This document shows, in pieces, positions 62,344 to 64,000 of a DNA stretch of 64,000 bases. A program made the position numbers and the translations under genes. Origin of the DNA: Channa striata (taxonomy: Eukaryota > Chordata > Actinopteri > Anabantiformes > Channidae); contig CM065184.1 in assembly GCA_033026295.1 (NCBI GenBank), positions 9,427,501-9,491,500 on the forward strand, in the 5' to 3' direction. Under the pieces are notes generated by a model. It had not been told where the DNA came from. It worked only from the letters and a program-made list of their open reading frames with translations, and searched no databases. How positions within the stretch are numbered: position 1 is the first letter of the stretch; each line of letters starts with the position of its first letter.

Positions 62344-64000
62344 ACAATGATTCGGCACGCTTTACACAAACTCATCAACAATTATAGCATGCATCTAGAC
62401 ACACAAACATCGACAGATATGATGCAGATGCACACACTTGTGGAGCTCGTTCGGGTTTCATGGCTGCTAAGTTGTGCGGACCTTGGGGGCAAAATAATAA
62501 TATTGAAGAGGAAATATTGTCCAACTCCTTTCAGCTGGCTTTTCCCCTTTATGCTGTCATTAGAGTCTGTAATGCCACCTGCCTGTGGCTGTTAATGAAC
62601 ACATCCACTCTCCATTCACCCATTCTCCGCACTCACTTAAGCACCTTAATGAACCACCTGTACAGTATCTCTGTCTATGCCTATGTATGTGTGTGTGTCA
62701 GAAAGCGAGAGAGAGCGGGGGAAAGATATCTAAACTGCTGCAGGGCTGCCTCCTGTGTATAGGAGCCAATTATCTTTACTTACCTCTCTCCTAATGACTA
62801 CTTTGAAAGAAGCAAGGTGGAACAGAGATAACTTTGGCAACAAGCACATGCCCTGATATGTTTCTGCGAGAGGTCAAAGGTTTGAGCAAACTACGGAGGT
62901 GAGTCTGACAAAGACATTAATGAATTTGAAAAGTTTAATTTCCCACTAACAGCCATTATAGCAGATAATTTGCCCCATTATTCATGTTTGTATTATTATA
63001 AACATGATTATTGCTCATTTCCTTATGTATACCCACATTTAATGAAAAAGTAAGCTGTCTTGAAAGAGAAATTTAAAAAAGATTACACAGCTTACACAGA
63101 ACTCTGGTGGATATCTGTCCTGTATTTATAAGTGTGTCACGTTATTATGAAACCATTGTAGGCTTCACAAGCTTGATTGATGACATACTTATTTTTTTAT
63201 TTATTTATATTTTTTGTAATGACAGTTACAGTCAAGTCAGTTAATGCCAGTAATCACAGTCGAGGATCATGTGTTGTGTTCATACTCTGGCAGCAGGATG
63301 CTACATTCGATTTTTATACTGTATGAACATTGGATATCAACAAAAACTGCCAACAATTTGAGGTTTATTACTCATAACGATAGAATAATTATCACCAAAT
63401 GTGCAGCTCTTTACAACTTTTACCAGCCTTATCAGAGAAAGTTCTGATAAACCACCATAAAGTATGTCAACATCTAGTAACCTGCAGACACATGTATAAG
63501 AGGCATAATAGCAAAATATTGTGTTTCATCAGCTTTTACAGCCCCTAGTGGCCAAATATGTCTCAGTGCTACTTTAAGTTTTAATTTCCAGCTTCACTAT
63601 GTTCAGTAGGATGGAACAGATTGCCTTGAGAAAAAAAAGCTCAACTTTTTGCCTCAACTGAAGTTAGTAATTGGACTGTCTCTCAAGATTTTTTTCAGAC
63701 ACGCTTGCCCAGACCTGCCTAATTAAGCCCACACAAACCTCTGACAGTTTCTCATCCCTTTTGCTGTGCTCTGGCCTTTTCTAATAAAACTGAGGTTTAA
63801 CAGATAGTGGTGGCGGTGCAGCTGACAATAATGCCTTTGTTTATGCTGATCTTTATCCACTTCACTTTCAAATTAATTGAACATTAAAGGTAACAGTTCA
63901 TATCCGCTAGAATTCATTCCCTGTGTCTCAGTTTGTGGGGTTTTGTTAAAATGGTTGAAATCTCCAAAGCTGTGACATCATAGTCCTACTCAAACCAACT

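Larger units (their letters stand above)
47584..64000 (+). other. kcnip2 intron 1, 5' part (at least 16.4 kb)
   Basis: From the donor at 47584 to the window end I found no frame encoding the expected second KChIP2 exon (a short basic segment ending in a Leu-Leu-Pro-Cys-Cys-like motif) and no EF-hand exon on either strand. The interval holds microsatellites, a teleost repeat at 52782-52952 and another at 54083-54245. The rest is unique-looking AT-rich sequence with no recognisable gene. The assignment to intron 1 rests on the exon 1 donor and the absence of a following exon. Confidence 0.7.

Noticed and set aside
1893..62700. CRISPR-like spaced repeats
   Set aside because: All periodic repeats are simple di- or tetranucleotide microsatellites; no spaced direct repeats of 24-40 bp exist.

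Overview
This window is vertebrate nuclear DNA, almost certainly from a ray-finned (teleost) fish. It is AT-rich and mostly non-coding, with dozens of (CA)n/(TG)n microsatellites. It carries fragments of interspersed repeats typical of teleost genomes, including a Tc1/mariner-type fossil, a short terminal-inverted-repeat element and the 'CCATCCATCCATTATCT...GCAAACTC' repeat. There is no operon structure, no dense coding and no rRNA, tRNA or CRISPR signal. Nearly all open frames are chance frames of 60-180 codons, many of them passing through CA/TG repeats.

One gene is supported. At 47511-47583 (+) there is a short first coding exon of 24 codons plus one base, followed by a consensus splice donor. 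Its peptide carries SLSDSRELDGSYDQLTG, which matches from memory the N-terminus of the long form of Kv-channel-interacting protein 2 (KCNIP2/KChIP2). The exon lies at the downstream side of the only CpG-dense stretch in the window (about 47270-47600), which is the likely promoter and 5' leader. The leader holds two very short upstream ORFs. An RFX-like X-box sits about 240 bp into the intron.

Layout: 1-47237 is a roughly 47 kb gene-poor flank with microsatellites, at least seven recognisable or likely repeat fragments, several small hairpins and a few candidate conserved or exon-like stretches that cannot be confirmed here. 47238-47583 is the kcnip2 promoter, leader and exon 1. 47584-64000 is the first part of kcnip2 intron 1. 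I did not find the next exon (expected to encode the HPPGPTKKALKQ / LLPCC region), so the intron probably runs beyond the window and the gene here is partial.

I found no new biological system. The most useful result is the kcnip2 first exon, which is too short to appear as a long ORF, together with its promoter architecture.
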